Of a stretch of 64,000 nt of DNA, positions 8,578-17,981 are shown one piece after another. The stretch is from Candidatus Brocadia sinica JPN1 (GTDB taxonomy: Bacteria; Planctomycetota; Brocadiia; Brocadiales; Brocadiaceae). How positions within the stretch are numbered: the first letter of the stretch is position 1; every line of letters begins with the position of its first letter. The stretch spans positions 2,356,001 through 2,420,000 of the forward strand of contig NZ_BAFN01000001.1 of NCBI RefSeq assembly GCF_000949635.1, given 5' to 3'. The notes beneath the pieces were generated by a model that saw only the letters and a list, made by a program, of their open reading frames with translations, was not told the origin of the DNA and made no database searches. Both the position numbers and the translations under genes were made by a program.

Positions 8578-11118
8578 TTGTATAACATTTGTATAAAAAA
8601 AGAACAATATAAATTGAAAAAGGGACAAATAAAGTATCAGGTGGTTATCGTCTTCATGTTGGGCGTTTATCTTTATTACCTTGTATATCGGTTTCGCTAT
8701 ACGATCAATCCGAATGCGTTGTTTTTTTCTCTGCTTTTTTTTTATGCCGATGTTCATGGCTTCATTTCTCTTTCCCTTTTTGCCTTTCAGTTGTGGGGGC
8801 AAAGAGCGAGAAAACCTCGTCCACCGCTTCCCGGTTTATCGGTAGACATATACATTCCTACGTACAATGAAGACGTCTCTATTGTTAAGAAGACAGCGCT
8901 TGGCTGTATGAACATAAGGTATCCTCATAAAACGTATATCCTGGATGATGGGAATCGCCCTGAGTTAGCTCAGAATGCAGCCGAATGGGGTTGTGGATAT
9001 ATTACCAGAAAGGAAAGGTCGCATGCAAAAGCAGGGAATCTGAACCATGCGCTTTCACTTACCGGAGGGGATTTTGTGGTTATATTTGATACCGACTGTG
9101 TCCCTCAGCCAGATTTTCTGGATAAGACGCTCGGATACTTTCATGACCCAAAGGTTGCCTTCGTCCAAACGCCGCATAATTATTATAACGTCGACTCGTT
9201 TCAGTTCAGAGTCAACATGAAAAGGGAAAGATATTGGAATGAACAGAATCTTTTTTACCGGTTGATTATGCCGGGGAGAGATTATTGGAATTCGGCCTTT
9301 TTTGCGGGAACCGCTGCTATATTCCGGAAAAAACCCCTGGAAGATATCGGGGGATTTGCCACAGGAAGCATTACAGAAGATCTTCATACGACAATTTGCC
9401 TCTATTCCCGTGGCTGGAGTGGTGTCTATCATAACGAGATCCTCTCGAACGAACTTGCAGCCAAAGACCTGAAGAACTACCACGTCCAGCAACTTCGCTG
9501 GGCCGAGGGAAATATCGGTATGTTTTTAAAGTGTAATCCACTCATTATAAGGGGATTAACCATTCCTCAAAGGATCTGTTTTTTTTCAACGATCTTCGGC
9601 TGGCTTTTTGGATTTCCAAAATGTATCTACCTTGTTATACCACCGGTTGCGGCTTTTACTGGAATGAATCCCATACGGTCATTTGATTTCTCTTTTATAT
9701 GGAGATGTGTATTTTTTCTTTGTGTACTTGTATTCGGTTTCGAATTTGTGACCCGCGGATATGGCAAAATTATATACTGTGAGTGTTTCAATACAACGAA
9801 TTTTTTTGTTGTCATAAAGGCTGCATTTCGGAGTCTTTTTGGGCTTTTTGGCTTAAAATCTATTTTCAAGGTGACGGGGAAAGGCGGCCATGAATCTGCC
9901 AGCATCTCCGACATTATCCCTCAATTGATAATTTGCCTCTTTTGCTTTGCCGGGGCCGCGTGGGGAGGTTTAACGCTGTATTACGGTATATCTGCTGCTT
10001 TTATGGGTGTTGGGGCAGTCATTTTCTGGAATTGTGTGAATGGATTTTTTGCCGTGTCCGTAATCGAAAAAGTGACGAAACCACACCATAAGCGTAATAA
10101 TTTTAGATTCATGGGCACAGTGCCGGTGCGATATTCCGTTGGTGAAGGCGTTGGTTCTGTGCATGGTCTGGGGGTTACGAAAGATATTAATGAAGACGGT
10201 ATTTCCCTGGTTACCTTTGTTCCGTTGCCGATTGGTAAAAAAATCACTCTTTATATCTACTTAAACCAAAGAATTTTACCGTGCAGGGCAAGTATCCTTT
10301 ATGTGGCAAGCGCCGATCTTATTCAGGAGAAAGCGTTTGTTCATGGCGTTAAATTCGAGGAATTAAGCGATGAAGACAAAGACATCATCAGTCTCTATTG
10401 CTTTAACACCATCCTGCCCAGGTTTCAACATCGGTTTGGTAAAAAACCTTCCACCTTGGTGAAACTCATTTTCAAATTTTATAATCAAGAACGATTCAGG
10501 CGACACGTTCGGAGAAAGATACCGCTTCCCCTTGTTGTTCAAACCAAGAGGAATACTTCTCTTGCCGCAGTCACCAATGATATCAGCGCGTCAGGACTCT
10601 CTTTCATCAGTTATCTTCCATTAGAAATAGGAGAAATCCTGAACATGGAGGTTATTACACCGTCGAAAACGTTGATTGTCAGGGGAGAGGTAAGGCAGGT
10701 GCGCGAAATTACGATTGGACATTCTTATTTTATTGGCGTTAAATTTATCGAATTTTTGCAATTAAGAAAACAGATCCGCAGGAAGATAACTCTCCCTCTT
10801 GTAATTCAAAACGAGCGAAATGGTTCCCTTGCTGCTGTAACCAATGATATGAGTGTCTCCGGACTCTCTTTCACCAGTTATGCTCCGTTAGAATTGGGAA
10901 CCATACTGGATATAGAGGTCTTTACCCCATTGGGAACATTGATTCTTAAAGGGGAGGTGCGACATACGAGAGAAGTTGATAGGGGGTACTCTTATATTAT
11001 AGGTGTCAAGTTTGTCGAAGTTCTTAATTGCTCAGAGAATGCTCTTTTGCACCGCTACAAAATAGTGTCCCGGTGCAAAAAAGGCTGTCACCTATCTTTT
11101 TCAAACAAACGTTCTTAG
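8578..11118 (+). CDS. BcsA-like family 2 glycosyltransferase with three PilZ domains
   Basis: Membrane beta-glycan synthase that would extend and translocate a polymer (cellulose or related glucan) from UDP-sugar. Two N-terminal membrane segments (20-38, 48-72) precede the GT-A domain with DDGN (123-126), DTD (171-173), TED (266-268) and QQLRW (304-308). Further membrane segments (332-395, 445-495) flank the gating-loop motif FKVTGKG (430-436), which is conserved in BcsA. The C-terminus holds three PilZ units with RxxxR and DxN/SxxG pairs: 506-510/536-541, 641-645/668-673 and 730-734/757-762. Canonical BcsA has one. The start is uncertain: a TTG at 8578 or 8614 is needed. The polymer is not proven. 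Confidence 0.88.
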   Translation: MYNICIKKEQYKLKKGQIKYQVVIVFMLGVYLYYLVYRFRYTINPNALFFSLLFFYADVHGFISLSLFAFQLWGQRARKPRPPLPGLSVDIYIPTYNEDVSIVKKTALGCMNIRYPHKTYILDDGNRPELAQNAAEWGCGYITRKERSHAKAGNLNHALSLTGGDFVVIFDTDCVPQPDFLDKTLGYFHDPKVAFVQTPHNYYNVDSFQFRVNMKRERYWNEQNLFYRLIMPGRDYWNSAFFAGTAAIFRKKPLEDIGGFATGSITEDLHTTICLYSRGWSGVYHNEILSNELAAKDLKNYHVQQLRWAEGNIGMFLKCNPLIIRGLTIPQRICFFSTIFGWLFGFPKCIYLVIPPVAAFTGMNPIRSFDFSFIWRCVFFLCVLVFGFEFVTRGYGKIIYCECFNTTNFFVVIKAAFRSLFGLFGLKSIFKVTGKGGHESASISDIIPQLIICLFCFAGAAWGGLTLYYGISAAFMGVGAVIFWNCVNGFFAVSVIEKVTKPHHKRNNFRFMGTVPVRYSVGEGVGSVHGLGVTKDINEDGISLVTFVPLPIGKKITLYIYLNQRILPCRASILYVASADLIQEKAFVHGVKFEELSDEDKDIISLYCFNTILPRFQHRFGKKPSTLVKLIFKFYNQERFRRHVRRKIPLPLVVQTKRNTSLAAVTNDISASGLSFISYLPLEIGEILNMEVITPSKTLIVRGEVRQVREITIGHSYFIGVKFIEFLQLRKQIRRKITLPLVIQNERNGSLAAVTNDMSVSGLSFTSYAPLELGTILDIEVFTPLGTLILKGEVRHTREVDRGYSYIIGVKFVEVLNCSENALLHRYKIVSRCKKGCHLSFSNKRS

Positions 11119-11128
11119 GTAAATAAGT

Positions 11129-11566
11129 ATGAACTCAATCAATCTGATACGGAATAAATGGTTTCTCTCGATCGTTTTTCCCCTTTTTTTGGGCATAGTC
11201 TGGGTTTCCTTTCAAATGGTGTATAAGACGGAACTCATTCTGCGGGAAATATACAAGGATGATAGCCCTCCTGATACAGCAAAGATCATGATGGTCTATA
11301 ATAAAATGATGAAATCTAAGCCTGGTCGGAAAGAATGTAATTCATATTATTATCTCGTTAAAATTTTATCAAGGGCAGAAAAGAAGAATGAAATGATACA
11401 TGTCTTAAGAAGGTTAGTAAAAACCGTTCCTGAAGATCGTCATGTAAGGTTTTGGCTTGCACTGGAGCTCCATAATCAAAAAAAATACCGTGAAGCAGAA
11501 AAACATTTTGTTATTCTGTTGAAGAAAGAATCTAAAGATAAGGCATTTCCCTTTCGAAAAACATGA
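11129..11566 (+). CDS. Small membrane-anchored TPR-like protein
   Basis: A 145-aa protein with an uncleaved-looking N-terminal membrane segment (about residues 12-32), then a helical part with two or three TPR-like hairpins (LVKILSRAEKKNEMIHVLRR, LALELHNQKKYREAEKHF). It lies 10 bases after the first synthase and 18 bases before the second, all in one direction, so it is very probably part of the polysaccharide operon. It could dock the synthase to the large TPR exporter downstream, but that is inference. I recognise no specific family. Confidence 0.7.
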   Translation: MNSINLIRNKWFLSIVFPLFLGIVWVSFQMVYKTELILREIYKDDSPPDTAKIMMVYNKMMKSKPGRKECNSYYYLVKILSRAEKKNEMIHVLRRLVKTVPEDRHVRFWLALELHNQKKYREAEKHFVILLKKESKDKAFPFRKT

Positions 11567-11584
11567 ATACCAGACTAATTCTGA

Positions 11585-13831
11585 ATGAAAGAAAAAATGG
11601 CTATGAAACCAAGCCAACGAAAATATCAGATTGTTATTGTGATAACGTTGGGTGTATATCTTTATTACCTTGTATACCGATTTCGTTACACCATTAACCC
11701 AGACTCGTTTGTTCTCTCAATCGGTTTCTTTTATGCAGAGGTTCATGGTTTTATCGCGCTGTTTTTTTATTTTTTTCAGATATGGAAAATCACGGAGAGA
11801 AAGGCGTCTTTGCCAACTTCAGGGTTAACTGTCGATGTGTACATTCCAACGTACAACGAAGATATTTTTGTTTTGAAAAAAACGGCGCTTGGTTGTATTA
11901 ACATAAAGTATCCACATAAGACCTATATCCTGGATGATGGGAATCGTCCTGAATTAGCAAAGAGAGCGGCAGAATGGGGATGCGGATATATTGCCAGAAA
12001 GGAAAGGATGCATGCAAAGGCAGGGAATTTAAACAACGCATTCCAACTAACGCAGGGTGAGTTTGTGGCAATATTTGACGCAGATTTCGTACCCCAAACG
12101 GATTTTTTAGATAAAACACTTGGTTACTTTCGGGATCAAAAAGTTGCCTTTGTCCAGACACCGCATAACTATTATAATATTGATTCCTTTCAATTCAGGA
12201 TAAATAAGAAAAAAGAGAAGTCATGGAATGAGCAGGATATCTTTTACCGGCTGATGATGCCCGGGAGAGATTACTGGAATTCTACTTTTTTTGCAGGAAC
12301 TGCTGCCGTGCTCCGGAAAAAAGCCCTGGAAGACATCGGAGGATTTGCTACGGGAACTATTACCGAAGACCTTCAGACTTCAATCCTTCTCTATGCGCAT
12401 GGTTGGAAGGGAGTGTATCATAATGAAGTTTTGTCGAATGGACTCGCCGCCAAAGATTTTAAAAATTACCATATTCAGTTACTACGCTGGGCGGAAGGGA
12501 ATATCGGTCTTTTCTTTCGAAATAATCCTTTCGTTGTTAGGGGATTGACGATTCCCCAGAAAATTTGTTTCTTTGCGGTAATTTTTGGCTGGCTGATTGG
12601 GTTTCCGAAACTTATCTATTTTGTTATGCCGTCAGTCATGATCCTGACAGGAGGATATCCTATTGGGTCATTTGACTTCCCCTTTATATGGCGGTACGTG
12701 ATGTTCCTTGCCGTAATTATAGGGGGATTCAAATTTGCCAGTCGCGGATATGGAAAAATCAGATATGCTGAAAGCTATGTGATGATGAATTTCTTCATCC
12801 TTATTAAAGCCGCTTTCAAAAATATTTTTCGGATGAAATCGATTTTCAAAGTAACGGGAAAGAGCGGTCGTGAATCGATCGGTGTGTTGAATGTAGTTCC
12901 GCAATTATTGATGTGTTTTCTATGCCTTGCCGGAATTACGTGGGGAGGTTTGAAATGGTATTATGGAATATCGTCGGACTTTATAGGCATTGGTGTAGCC
13001 ATTTTTTGGAGTATCGTTAATGGATTTTTAGCCTTGTCGACCATTGAGCTTGTAACAAGGCCATATCAGAAGCGCAGAGATTTCAGATTCCTTGGTGCAG
13101 TGCCTGTACAATATTCAATTGACGAAGATCTTGGTACGATACACGGTGTGGGAGTTACGAAAGATATTAATGAATATGGTATTGCCCTGGTCGCATTTTC
13201 ACCGTTGCCGGTTGACAAAAAAATCACTCTTTCCCTGCATTTAAACCAGAGAATATTGCATTGCAAAGCGGACGTGCTTTATGTTACTCCTGCAAACGGC
13301 ATTCGGGATACTACATTTGTTTACGGAATTAAATTTGATGGGTTAAGCGAAGAAGAAAAGAGTATCATAATCCAGTATTGCTTTACTACAACCCTTCCCA
13401 GATTTCTCCATAAATTCAGCAAACGACCCTCTTTCGTTTCGAAAATGTTTTTCAAATATTATAATCAAGAGCGGTTCAGAAAGCATGTTCGCAGGAGAGT
13501 CGATCTGCCTCTCATTGTCCGGAATAACGGGAATCCTTCTTTTATAGCCGTTACAAATGATATTAGCATGTCCGGGCTCTCTTTTATCAGCCATGTTCCC
13601 TTCGAATTGGGTGAAATACTGAAAATCGAGGTTTTCACACCATTTGGGACGTTGGTTGCAGATGGTGAAATACGACGAACAAAGGATATTGCGTCTGGAC
13701 AATCATATTTCATAGGCGTTAAATTTACTCAATTTTATGAAAATTTGAAGAGTGATTTTACAAATCAACATGGTACATCAAGGCGCATGGCGAAGGAAAT
13801 AATTTCGGCGTATGAAGATTTAACGGGGTAG
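11585..13831 (+). CDS. BcsA-like family 2 glycosyltransferase with two PilZ domains
   Basis: Paralogue of the synthase at 8578, nearly collinear over its whole length, so the pair arose by duplication. GT motifs are intact: DDGN (117-120), DAD (165-167), TED (260-262) and QLLRW (298-302). The gating-loop segment reads FKVTGKS (421-427). The first PilZ unit has RRDFR (497-501) and DINEYG; the second has RKHVR (632-636) and DISMSG. The third PilZ copy of the sister protein is missing, and the C-terminus ends in a short unrelated tail. The start ATG at 11585 gives MKEKMAMK; the third Met is also possible. Whether the two synthases make the same polymer or form a heteromer is unknown. Confidence 0.9.
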   Translation: MKEKMAMKPSQRKYQIVIVITLGVYLYYLVYRFRYTINPDSFVLSIGFFYAEVHGFIALFFYFFQIWKITERKASLPTSGLTVDVYIPTYNEDIFVLKKTALGCINIKYPHKTYILDDGNRPELAKRAAEWGCGYIARKERMHAKAGNLNNAFQLTQGEFVAIFDADFVPQTDFLDKTLGYFRDQKVAFVQTPHNYYNIDSFQFRINKKKEKSWNEQDIFYRLMMPGRDYWNSTFFAGTAAVLRKKALEDIGGFATGTITEDLQTSILLYAHGWKGVYHNEVLSNGLAAKDFKNYHIQLLRWAEGNIGLFFRNNPFVVRGLTIPQKICFFAVIFGWLIGFPKLIYFVMPSVMILTGGYPIGSFDFPFIWRYVMFLAVIIGGFKFASRGYGKIRYAESYVMMNFFILIKAAFKNIFRMKSIFKVTGKSGRESIGVLNVVPQLLMCFLCLAGITWGGLKWYYGISSDFIGIGVAIFWSIVNGFLALSTIELVTRPYQKRRDFRFLGAVPVQYSIDEDLGTIHGVGVTKDINEYGIALVAFSPLPVDKKITLSLHLNQRILHCKADVLYVTPANGIRDTTFVYGIKFDGLSEEEKSIIIQYCFTTTLPRFLHKFSKRPSFVSKMFFKYYNQERFRKHVRRRVDLPLIVRNNGNPSFIAVTNDISMSGLSFISHVPFELGEILKIEVFTPFGTLVADGEIRRTKDIASGQSYFIGVKFTQFYENLKSDFTNQHGTSRRMAKEIISAYEDLTG

Positions 13832-13968
13832 TTTAATTTTTATGTCTTTGGTATGTAATTTGGTTGTATGAAGAAATAGCAAATAAAAAGAGGGGCTGAG
13901 GTGTTGCTGTTTTTGGCATAACTTGGTACACCTCATAGTACGAACCAGGTAATTTGGGGGTAGAGAGT

Positions 13969-16900
13969 ATGCAAAAAAATAAAAAACTTGATAAATCACT
14001 CCATGATTCTGAAGAAAAATATCGGAAACTCTTTGATGCTTTTCATGAAGCCATTTTTATTGTAGATACAAAGTCAGGAACAATCATCGATACAAATAAA
14101 AGGACTGAATATTTGTTCGGTTATACCCGAAAAGAAATTATTGGTATGAATGAAACAGATATTTACCGTAAGAGCGAATTGCCTCCTTACTTCGGTAACA
14201 CCGAAGAAACCTCAAATGAAGGAGAATGCGCTGGTCATGATACCTACATTGAACACAAAAATGGATTTAGAATACCTGTCGAAATAAATGTTCGTTTTGC
14301 CATGTTGTATGACAGGGAGGTTAAATATGTCTTTTTGAGGAATATTGCAGAACGTAAAATATATGAAACAAAAATCAAGCAGTGGGCACTGCAGCAAGAA
14401 GTTGTTGCATTCATAGGCCAAAAAGCTTTGGGGGAATATGACGTCTCTACTTTATTGAATGTGATAATTAAAAAAACTTCTCAAACCCTTGATGTGGAGT
14501 ATGGCAAAATATTAGAACTCCTTCCGGATGGAAAGGGGCTACTATTACGTGCAGGAGTCGGGTGGAAGAAAGGATTAATTGGCAAAGCAATTGTTGGTAC
14601 AGGATTTAACTCGCAGGCTGGTTACACCCTGATTTCCAAAGAACCAGTGATTGTCGAAGACCTTCGAACGGAAACGCGATTCAGTGGTCCGTCATTGCTT
14701 CATGAACACGGGGTAATTAGTGGCATGAGTGCCGTTATTTATGGTAAGGATAAACCATTTGGAGTTATTGGCGTACATACGACCAGAATACGGGAATTTG
14801 ATATAAATGAAACCAACTTTTTACAATCAATAGCGAATATAATCGCTTCTATCATTGAGCAAAAGCGACAGGACGAGCAAGTTCGCCTGTTGTTTCATGC
14901 CGTAGAACAGAGCCCGGCTTCTATTGTTATTACCGATACGAAAGGCAATATTGAATATGTTAATAAAAAATTTACGACGATAACCAAATACACTTCTGAA
15001 GAGGCTATAGGAAAGAATCCCAGGATACTAAAATCAGATAAAAAAAACCCTGAAGAATACAAAGAACTTTGGGAAACTATTACATCTGGCAAAGAATGGG
15101 CCGGAGAATTTGTTAACAAGAAAAAGGATGGGCAAACGTTTTGGGAGTATGCTTTCATTTCACCAATAAAGAATCAGGATGGAGTGATTACGCATTTTGT
15201 TGCAATTAAAGAAGACATTACCGAGCGTAAAAAAGCAGAGGAAGAGCTACAGGAGTATAGTAATTTTAATAAAAGTCTTATTGATTCCCTTCCCTTTGGC
15301 ATGAATGTTGTGGACGAAGAAGGTAATATCCTCTATGTGAGCGAAAAATTTGAAACCCTTCTGGGTAAAAAGCTAATAGGAGAAAAATGTTGGAATATTT
15401 ACCGTGACAACAAAAAGCAGTGCGAGAATTGCTGCCTGAAAGAAGGCATGAGAACAAAAGAAACAGAAACTATTGAATTAGAAGGTATCTTAGGTGGGAA
15501 AGTATTTCAGATAACTCATGTTGGCTTAGTATATAAAGGTAAAAAGGCGGTTTTGGAGATTTTCAATGATATTACCGGTCTAAAGCGAGCCGAGGAGGAA
15601 CTGCAGCTACGACATAAAGAGTTATTACAATACTATGAAGAACTTGAAATACAAAAAAAGAATGTTGAAGAAAAGAATAATGAGTTGGAAAATGCAAAGA
15701 AGTTGGCGGATGAGGCCAGCCGTGCCAAGGGTGAATTTCTTGCCAACATGAGTCACGAGATACGCACGCCAATGAACGGTATCATAGGTATGACTGATCT
15801 GTTGCTAGATACGAAATTGACTCAGGAACAGCATGATTATGCAGAGACGATTCGCAATTGTGCCAATTCCTTGCTGTCCATTATCAATGATATCCTGGAT
15901 TTTTCCAAGATAGAGTCTGGCAAACTGGAGATGGAGAACATCGATTTTGATCTACGTATTGCTGTGGAAGGTGCCATCGACATCCTGGTCATAGGGGCAG
16001 AGAAGAAAGGTCTGGAATTTTCTTATTTTATCGATCCGGAAGTTCCTTCGCTTTTGCGTGGAGACCCTGGCCGATTGCGGCAAGTGTTAATTAACCTTGG
16101 TAATAACGCCATAAAATTTACGAAAGACGGCGAGGTAGCCGTCAGCGTGACCCTGGACAAAGAAACTGATTCGCAGGTAACCTTGCGGTTTGCTGTTAGA
16201 GACACCGGCATCGGCATTCCTGCCGATCGTATGAAGCGTTTGTTCCAGTCATTTTCCCAGGTAGATTCTTCTACCACCAGGATGTACGGCGGTACCGGGC
16301 TGGGGTTGGCGATTTCCAAACAGCTTGCTGGGATGATGGGTGGTCAAATAGGTGTGGAAAGCGAAGAGGGTAAGGGATCAACGTTCTGGTTTACGGCAAT
16401 ACTGGAAAAACAACCTTCTGTCCGGCAACGGATGCCATATGAACCTGGCGTTATCGAAAACATGCGTGTGCTGGTTGTTGATGACAATCATACGAACCGA
16501 CGTATCTTTAGGGCATATCTCGAATCGTGGCGTTGCAGGGTTGAAGAGGCAGCCTCGGCTGAGGAGGCGATGAAAAAGCTTCATGTGGCTGTCAACGAAG
16601 GTAATCCGTTTCAGATTGCCTTGCTTGACCGTTGTATGCCGAAGGTGGATGGAGAATCACTTTGCAAGGAAATCAAGGCAGATCAGCAACTCAAAGGCCT
16701 GATCCTGTTGATACTGACTTCAATTGGCATGCGTGGCGATGCTGAGTATTTTAAAAGGCTGGGATTTGCGGCGTATCTGCTCAAACCGGTAAAACAGTCA
16801 CAGTTGCTTGAATGTCTCAGAATTATTACTGGGAAAACTGCGAGTGTCGGGAAAGATACTCCAAGTCAGATCGTCACGCGTTATTCCATATCCGAGGATC

Positions 16901-17325
16901 ACAAGCGAAGTCTTCGCATCCTCGTGGCAGAGGACAACGTTGTCAATCAGAAGATTATTTTGCGTATTTTGAAGAAGAAATTCGGATATATGGCTGATGT
17001 AGTTATGAATGGGAAGGAGGCCATAGAGTCGCTAGAGAGATCAGATTACAATCTTGTTCTGATGGATTGCCAGATGCCCGAGTTGGACGGTTATGAGGCT
17101 ACCCATATCATACGTAATGAAAATTCATCTGTTAGGAATCATAATATCCCAATAATAGCCATGACTGCCAGCGCTATGAAGGGTGACCGCGAGAAGTGTC
17201 TTGAGGCAGGCATGAACGATTATGTTACCAAACCGGTTAACATGCAGGTACTTGCCGATGCAATCAAGCGGAACCTCCATGATGGTATAGAGCATCAACC
17301 CTCGTCGGCTTCGCTTTCAAGGTAA
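13969..17325 (+). CDS. Hybrid sensor histidine kinase (PAS-GAF-PAS-PAS-HisKA-HATPase-REC-REC)
   Basis: Cytoplasmic hybrid kinase of 1118 aa. In order: PAS (about 15-125), GAF (145-300), PAS (305-425, ending DITERKK), a PAS with a cysteine cluster (430-545; CWNIYRDNKKQCENCC), coiled coil, HisKA with MSHEIRTPMNG (phospho-His near 596), HATPase with DTGIGIPADRM and GGTGLGLAI, then two receiver domains (LLDRCMPKVDG and LMDCQMPELDG carry the phospho-Asp). The ATG at 13969 has a GGGGG site; a TTG 15 bases upstream is less likely. The next gene is an Hpt protein, then a response regulator, giving a full phosphorelay. No transmembrane segment is visible, so the signal is probably cytoplasmic. Confidence 0.93.
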   Translation: MQKNKKLDKSLHDSEEKYRKLFDAFHEAIFIVDTKSGTIIDTNKRTEYLFGYTRKEIIGMNETDIYRKSELPPYFGNTEETSNEGECAGHDTYIEHKNGFRIPVEINVRFAMLYDREVKYVFLRNIAERKIYETKIKQWALQQEVVAFIGQKALGEYDVSTLLNVIIKKTSQTLDVEYGKILELLPDGKGLLLRAGVGWKKGLIGKAIVGTGFNSQAGYTLISKEPVIVEDLRTETRFSGPSLLHEHGVISGMSAVIYGKDKPFGVIGVHTTRIREFDINETNFLQSIANIIASIIEQKRQDEQVRLLFHAVEQSPASIVITDTKGNIEYVNKKFTTITKYTSEEAIGKNPRILKSDKKNPEEYKELWETITSGKEWAGEFVNKKKDGQTFWEYAFISPIKNQDGVITHFVAIKEDITERKKAEEELQEYSNFNKSLIDSLPFGMNVVDEEGNILYVSEKFETLLGKKLIGEKCWNIYRDNKKQCENCCLKEGMRTKETETIELEGILGGKVFQITHVGLVYKGKKAVLEIFNDITGLKRAEEELQLRHKELLQYYEELEIQKKNVEEKNNELENAKKLADEASRAKGEFLANMSHEIRTPMNGIIGMTDLLLDTKLTQEQHDYAETIRNCANSLLSIINDILDFSKIESGKLEMENIDFDLRIAVEGAIDILVIGAEKKGLEFSYFIDPEVPSLLRGDPGRLRQVLINLGNNAIKFTKDGEVAVSVTLDKETDSQVTLRFAVRDTGIGIPADRMKRLFQSFSQVDSSTTRMYGGTGLGLAISKQLAGMMGGQIGVESEEGKGSTFWFTAILEKQPSVRQRMPYEPGVIENMRVLVVDDNHTNRRIFRAYLESWRCRVEEAASAEEAMKKLHVAVNEGNPFQIALLDRCMPKVDGESLCKEIKADQQLKGLILLILTSIGMRGDAEYFKRLGFAAYLLKPVKQSQLLECLRIITGKTASVGKDTPSQIVTRYSISEDHKRSLRILVAEDNVVNQKIILRILKKKFGYMADVVMNGKEAIESLERSDYNLVLMDCQMPELDGYEATHIIRNENSSVRNHNIPIIAMTASAMKGDREKCLEAGMNDYVTKPVNMQVLADAIKRNLHDGIEHQPSSASLSR

Positions 17326-17380
17326 GATGGTTTTAGTACCTTACAAAATATATTTTAACATTTACAGCAAAAATATTTTT

Positions 17381-17408
17381 GTAGTGGCAAGGCGCGCCTT
17401 GCCACTAC
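17381..17408. repeat. Perfect 28-bp palindrome (REP-like)
   Basis: The 28 bases are identical to their own reverse complement, centred on GGCGCGCC (GTAGTGGCAAGG and its mirror on either side). It lies between the hybrid kinase and the Hpt gene. It looks like one unit of a dispersed intergenic palindrome family; a terminator role is unlikely because no T-run follows. Confidence 0.8.
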
Positions 17409-17439
17409 GGTCTTTTCCGATTCATTCGGGTTAGGGTGG

Positions 17440-17463
17440 CACGGACAAACTTGTTTGTCCGTG
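17440..17463. repeat. Inverted repeat with 10-bp arms (REP-like)
   Basis: Arms CACGGACAAA and TTTGTCCGTG pair perfectly around a CTTG loop, 32 bases after the palindrome at 17381-17408 and just before the Hpt gene. Together the two hairpins fill most of the gap between two genes that should be co-expressed. Confidence 0.75.
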
Positions 17464-17491
17464 TTAAATGAATGTAAGGAGGAATTTTAGA

Positions 17492-17890
17492 ATGAAAGCA
17501 AATTCAAATGATATCGCTGATTGCAGTAGAGAAAAGGGACAAAATAACGAGATCGTCTTTGACAAGGATGAAGCCCTCGGAATAATTGGTGATGAAGAGG
17601 AATTTCTCAAAGAACTGGCGGAAATGTTCCTTGATGACTTTCCAGAGCAAATCTCAAAAATAAAGGAGGCGATTAATAGCCACGACAGTAAAGCCCTTGA
17701 GAAATCAGCCCATAAACTGAAGGGGGCAGTTGCCAATTTTGGGAAAAATACCGTGTTTAAGGCAGCATTGAGCCTGGAGATGATAGGAAGAGAAAACAGA
17801 TGGGACGATGTTGAAGAAACATATGGGGCTTTGACACGAGAAGCAGAGCGTCTTGTGTGTACGTTAAAAGAGTTTGTTAAGCCAAAATAA
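17492..17890 (+). CDS. Histidine phosphotransfer (Hpt) protein
   Basis: A 132-aa helical protein with the Hpt signature SAHKLKGAVANFG (phospho-His about residue 74). It would carry phosphate from the last receiver of the hybrid kinase upstream to a separate receiver, probably that of the REC-GGDEF-HD protein 91 bases downstream. A strong TAAGGAGG site nine bases before 17492 fixes this start; a reading frame open from 17468 lacks a site. No catalytic domain is present. Confidence 0.9.
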   Translation: MKANSNDIADCSREKGQNNEIVFDKDEALGIIGDEEEFLKELAEMFLDDFPEQISKIKEAINSHDSKALEKSAHKLKGAVANFGKNTVFKAALSLEMIGRENRWDDVEETYGALTREAERLVCTLKEFVKPK

Positions 17891-17981
17891 TAATGATTGC
17901 ATTTTAACAATAATTATGCTATGAAGATACAGGCAATTGACAAAGGGCAATAGGCAGTGAAATGAAGGTTTTCGGTGGTAT

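Noticed and set aside
8549-8596. ATG-started 15-codon frame as the true synthase start
   Set aside because: It is in a different frame from the synthase and ends before it; noted as a finding but not called as a gene.
13832-13968. Possible regulatory RNA with GAGGTGT/ACACCTC arms before the hybrid kinase
   Set aside because: The seven-base arms are far apart and no known riboswitch pattern fits; could be chance.
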